Source: an uncultured Eubacteriales bacterium (GTDB lineage Bacteria > Bacillota > Clostridia > Oscillospirales > CAG-272). Taken from it: DNA of 8,864 nucleotides. Location of the stretch: the NCBI GenBank assembly GCA_934365155.1, contig CAKRMZ010000049.1, forward strand, positions 1 through 8,864. The letters are read 5' to 3'. Both the position numbers and the translations under genes were made by a program. The notes beneath the pieces were generated by a model, which saw nothing but the letters and a program-made list of their open reading frames with translations, had not been told where the DNA came from and searched no databases. Below, in pieces: positions 6,972 through 8,864 of this stretch (position 1 is its first letter; each line of letters starts with the position of its first letter).

Positions 6972-7019
6972 CAGAGCGTACTGTTTGTAAGTGCTTACAA
7001 ACAGTACGCTCTGTTTTTT
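6972..7019 (+). terminator. Strong terminator after pgi with a perfect ~20-bp stem
   Basis: The left arm 6972-6991 (starts CAGAGCGTAC) is exactly complementary to 6994-7013 (ends GTACGCTCTG). The stem closes on a small loop (GTGC if one pair opens). TTTTTT follows at 7014-7019. It begins 5 bases after the pgi stop codon. The A/T-rich left flank is not a clear T-run for the other strand, so it is mainly a + strand terminator. Confidence 0.95.
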
Positions 7020-7058
7020 ATGTTTTTCTTCGTGAAATAACTGCGGTTTTTTATGTTA

Positions 7059-7070
7059 CGATATATATCG
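7059..7070. promoter_or_regulatory. 12-base perfect palindrome upstream of the Cys-rich gene
   Basis: CGATATATATCG is a perfect palindrome in the 169-base gap between the pgi terminator and the Cys-rich gene. It is a possible protein-binding site, but its AT-repeat core makes a chance palindrome quite likely. I saw no clear sigma-A promoter around it. Confidence 0.25.
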
Positions 7071-7127
7071 CCCCTGCAAAGTGCCATTTTTCTTCCGCAA
7101 GTTTCGGTAGCACACTGGACCGGACAG

Positions 7128-7136
7128 CATAAAATA
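7128..7136 (+). promoter_or_regulatory. Possible -10 element of a mother-cell sporulation promoter
   Basis: CATAAAATA fits the sigma-K -10 pattern CATANNNTA and is close to that of sigma-E. The expected -35 element 16-17 bases upstream is not convincing (AG/GC there instead of AC). The element lies 52 bases before the Cys-rich gene's ATG. This is a weak call. Confidence 0.25.
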
Positions 7137-7143
7137 ATAGCAG

Positions 7144-7160
7144 AACGGCGTTTGGCCGTT
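7144..7160 (+). other. Small hairpin in the leader of the Cys-rich gene
   Basis: AACGGC (7144-7149) and GCCGTT (7155-7160) pair around the loop GTTTG. It lies 10 bases before the ribosome binding site AAAGGAGG and has no T-run, so it is not a terminator. It may be a 5' stabilising element or chance. Confidence 0.35.
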
Positions 7161-7188
7161 TATCAATTCAAAAGGAGGAAATACCCTT

Positions 7189-8016
7189 ATGGCAGAAAAC
7201 AAAAATTCCTGTTGCATGGGGAATAACAGCGCCAATACTTATTGTAAGGATTCAGTATATGTCGATGTCAATCGCATTCTTGATAGTTGCAGAGATAAGG
7301 ATTGCTTTGAAAATATGCGCGTATATCTTACCTCATTCGGACAGGAAGCTGTCGAACGGTCCGGCTCGGTCCGCACCAAATGCGCTAAAATTATTGCAAC
7401 CAATATTACTGTAGATCCGGTGGCTTTCAACAAAGGTTTTTATCAAATCAATATTACAATCTATGTGAAATTAAACTTTGAGGTATGCGTATGCTTAGGC
7501 TCATCACAGGAGATTGAAGGTATTGCGGTATGTGAAAAAACAGTTATTCTTTACGGCAGCGAGGGAAGCGTTCATATCTATCGCAGCGATGAGTGCGATC
7601 AATCCTTCTGCAAAGTTCCGAACTTAAGCGGAAACGGACACACCAATCTCCCGGTTGCGGTATTTGAAGTAGCCGATCCGATTGTGCTCGGAACCAAAAT
7701 CGTTGATAAGAGCTGCTGCAAGGATTGTTGTTGCTGCTGTGACGAATTGCCGGAAGCGGTATGCAATTGCATTACCGGTAAATTATGCGAAAGCGACGGC
7801 GACAAGCGTCTGGTAGTAACACTCGGATTTTTCTCGGTTGTAAGAATCGAACGCCCGGGTCAATATCTTATCTCAGCCATGGAATACAGTGTGCCGGATA
7901 AAGAATGCTTACTCTCGCAAACAGAAGATCCGTGCGCTTTGTTCAAAAACATGAAATTCCCGGTAGAAGAATTCTATCCGCCTGCACTGAACGGAAAATG
8001 CGATCGTCATCGCTAA
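7189..8016 (+). CDS. Cysteine-rich protein of unknown function
   Basis: I do not recognise a named family. The protein has 275 residues with 24 Cys (about 9%) and no signal peptide or membrane helix. The N-terminus has CC at 8-9 and then DSVYVDVNRILDSCRDKDC, a strongly patterned segment that looks conserved. The middle (about 60-170) is rich in alternating hydrophobic residues (KIIATNITVDPVAF, YQINITIYVKLNF), suggesting beta-sheet. A Cys cluster spans 176-200: SCCKDCCCCCDE with five Cys in a row, then CNC and C. A second beta-like part (205-240) leads to an acidic, Pro-containing tail ending CDRHR. The start is set by a very strong AAAGGAGG (7171-7178), 10 bases before the ATG. The gene stands alone between two terminators. 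High Cys with beta-structure suggests a cross-linked surface or spore-coat-like structural protein, or a metal binder; both are inference. Confidence 0.85.
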   Translation: MAENKNSCCMGNNSANTYCKDSVYVDVNRILDSCRDKDCFENMRVYLTSFGQEAVERSGSVRTKCAKIIATNITVDPVAFNKGFYQINITIYVKLNFEVCVCLGSSQEIEGIAVCEKTVILYGSEGSVHIYRSDECDQSFCKVPNLSGNGHTNLPVAVFEVADPIVLGTKIVDKSCCKDCCCCCDELPEAVCNCITGKLCESDGDKRLVVTLGFFSVVRIERPGQYLISAMEYSVPDKECLLSQTEDPCALFKNMKFPVEEFYPPALNGKCDRHR

Positions 8017-8021
8017 AATAA

Positions 8022-8072
8022 AAATTCAAAACAAAAAACGACGGAATGTCCGTCGTTTTTTGTTTTGAATTT
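8022..8072. terminator. Bidirectional terminator with a 24-bp perfect stem
   Basis: Bases 8022-8045 are fully complementary to 8049-8072 around a 3-base ATG loop. The GC-rich top (CGACGGA / TCCGTCG) sits on A- and T-runs: TTTTTT at 8056-8061 follows the core on the + strand, and the mirrored A-run at 8033-8038 gives the same on the - strand. It begins 5 bases after the stop of the Cys-rich gene. Confidence 0.93.
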
Positions 8073-8163
8073 CTCATCGGGTATATGCAATTTTATTTTA
8101 ATTATTTGGGGGAAATTTTTATCGTTGAGTTGAAATGCTTTGTCTTTCGTGTTAAGCTATTAT

Positions 8164-8172
8164 TGTTATAAA
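8164..8172 (+). promoter_or_regulatory. Possible extended -10 element upstream of the phosphatase gene
   Basis: TGTTATAAA has the TGn-TATAAA form of an extended -10. No good -35 is found at 16-18 bases; TTGTCT (8140-8145) is 21 bases away and TTGAAA (8130-8135) further. Otherwise the 135-base gap after the terminator (8073-8207) holds only the ribosome binding site AGGAGA (8191-8196). Confidence 0.3.
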
Positions 8173-8207
8173 AGGGCTTTTTTTATTGACAGGAGAATTC
8201 TACGCAA

Positions 8208-8792
8208 ATGACTAAGATTTATATTATTCGACATGCACAATCAGAGGGAAACCGAGAAAAAACGTTTCAAGGACTTGAAAACACTCCCTTATCTGCAAAG
8301 GGTGAAATACAACTTGAAACATTACAACGCTTTTTTGCGGATATCCCGCTGAATAAAATTTATACAAGTCCTCTTTTGCGAGCCACCCAAACAGCTCAAG
8401 CCGTACGGGGAAAGCAGACATGCCCGATTGAAAAACAAGAAAAGCTGATTGAACTAAATATGGGATTATGGCAGGGACATACCTACAATGAAGTCAAATT
8501 GCAATTTCCGCGCCGATTTAAAAATTGGGAAAAGCATTTGTGGTTATTGCACACACCGAAAGGGGAGTCTGTATTTCATCTTTCAAAGCGAGTTCGGCAT
8601 TGCTTTCAACAGATCATAAAAGAAAATGAAAATCAGACAGTTGCAATTGTCTCACACGGATGTGCAATCAGAACCTTGATGTGTCATATTGAAAACCGCC
8701 CTTTATATCAGTTAAATCGTATTCCGTTGCCGGACAATGCCTCGGTGATCGGTGTAAAATACGAAAAAGGGAAGTTTGTGCAATTTTGTTAA
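8208..8792 (+). CDS. Histidine phosphatase family protein (phosphoglycerate mutase-like)
   Basis: Cytoplasmic phosphomonoesterase of the branch-1 histidine phosphatase superfamily (cofactor-dependent phosphoglycerate mutase, GpmB, CobC and PhoE relatives). The 194 residues are a single domain. The N-terminal motif IIRHAQSEGN carries Arg8 and the phospho-accepting His9; the family's usual RHG is RHA here, a common variant. SPLLRATQTA gives Arg58, ELNMGLWQG gives the acid Glu82, and VSHGCAIR gives the second catalytic His150. The substrate cannot be told from sequence. Alpha-ribazole phosphatase (CobC) or a broad-specificity phosphatase are possible, and no cobalamin genes are nearby to decide. 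True 2,3-bisphosphoglycerate-dependent mutases are longer (about 230-250). AGGAGA lies 11 bases before the ATG. The stop codon overlaps that of the convergent ispF. Confidence 0.92.
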   Translation: MTKIYIIRHAQSEGNREKTFQGLENTPLSAKGEIQLETLQRFFADIPLNKIYTSPLLRATQTAQAVRGKQTCPIEKQEKLIELNMGLWQGHTYNEVKLQFPRRFKNWEKHLWLLHTPKGESVFHLSKRVRHCFQQIIKENENQTVAIVSHGCAIRTLMCHIENRPLYQLNRIPLPDNASVIGVKYEKGKFVQFC

Positions 8793-8864
8793 TCCTTATT
8801 AATTAAGCACACCGCATGAGCGGCAATTCCTTCATGGCGCCCGGTAAAACCTAATTTTTCCTCC
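8789..8864 (-). CDS. ispF: 2-C-methyl-D-erythritol 2,4-cyclodiphosphate synthase, C-terminus only
   Basis: On the - strand the last 24 codons and the stop of a gene are visible, entering from the right edge of the window. They read EEKLGFTGRHEGIAAHAVCL followed by INKD. This matches the conserved IspF ending (TEKLGFTGRxEGIAAxAV), which includes part of the active site. IspF converts a CDP-methylerythritol phosphate to the cyclic diphosphate in the MEP isoprenoid pathway. Only about one-sixth of the protein is present, so its completeness cannot be judged. The stop codon (TTA on + at 8789-8791) shares bases with the phosphatase stop (8790-8792). No terminator is seen between the two convergent genes. 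Confidence 0.87.
   Translation of the reverse strand, partial: EEKLGFTGRHEGIAAHAVCLINKD

Noticed and set aside
7071..7140. Possible riboswitch in the leader of the Cys-rich gene (GTGC/GCAC and CCG/CGG pairings)
   Set aside because: The pairings are short, and no conserved core of a known riboswitch class is recognisable.
7053..7226. 57-codon + strand frame upstream of and overlapping the Cys-rich gene
   Set aside because: It has no ribosome binding site, runs through the strong RBS and start of the next gene in another frame, and has an unremarkable translation.
8130..8171. Possible 13-residue leader peptide (TTG start) before the phosphatase gene
   Set aside because: It has no ribosome binding site at a proper distance and no codon run suggesting attenuation.
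8187..8192. TTGACA consensus -35 box
   Set aside because: It lies directly on the ribosome binding site, and a start placed 17 bases plus -10 downstream would fall inside the coding region.

Overview
The window looks like ordinary chromosome from a low-to-mid GC, spore-forming-type Firmicute of the class Clostridia, plausibly an Oscillospiraceae/Ruminococcaceae-like gut organism. This rests on the argR-recN gene order, strong AGGAGG-type ribosome binding sites, a DacF-type D-Ala-D-Ala carboxypeptidase, a short Firmicutes-type Pgi, an HPr-like protein lacking the phosphorylatable His, and a Cys-rich 275-residue protein. The taxonomic call is an inference from gene content. All genes except the last run on the + strand.

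Region 1 (1-3400) is a tight cluster: argR (5' end cut off by the window edge), recN and tyrS, with gaps of 24 and 5 bases and no terminator between them. Arginine-responsive repression, DNA double-strand-break repair and tyrosyl-tRNA charging are probably read from one transcript. Region 2 (3401-4015) holds a long imperfect hairpin that buries the ribosome binding site of the next gene. That gene encodes a very hydrophobic five-helix protein that I read as a divergent TspO/MBR family member. Region 3 (4016-4410) is a one-gene unit: a good sigma-A-type promoter with a 14-base perfect palindrome over its start point, a His-less HPr-like protein of 75 residues, and a terminator.

Region 4 (4411-7019) carries dacF (peptidoglycan D,D-carboxypeptidase) and pgi (glucose-6-phosphate isomerase), 37 bases apart and ending in a terminator with a perfect stem of about 20 bp. 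Region 5 (7020-8072) is a single gene for a Cys-rich protein of unknown function (24 Cys in 275 residues, five in a row), followed by a 24-bp perfect bidirectional hairpin. Region 6 (8073-8864) has a histidine-phosphatase-family gene whose stop codon overlaps the stop codon of a convergent gene. Only the last 24 codons of that gene are in the window, and they read as the C-terminus of IspF (isoprenoid pathway).

I see no mobile element, CRISPR array, tRNA, rRNA or phage gene, and no strong case for a new multi-gene system. The points most worth a second look are the divergent TspO with its RBS-hiding hairpin, the His-less HPr with its palindromic operator candidate, and the Cys-rich protein. 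No gene-free stretch exceeds 300 bases; the longest (7020-7188 and 8073-8207) are described below.
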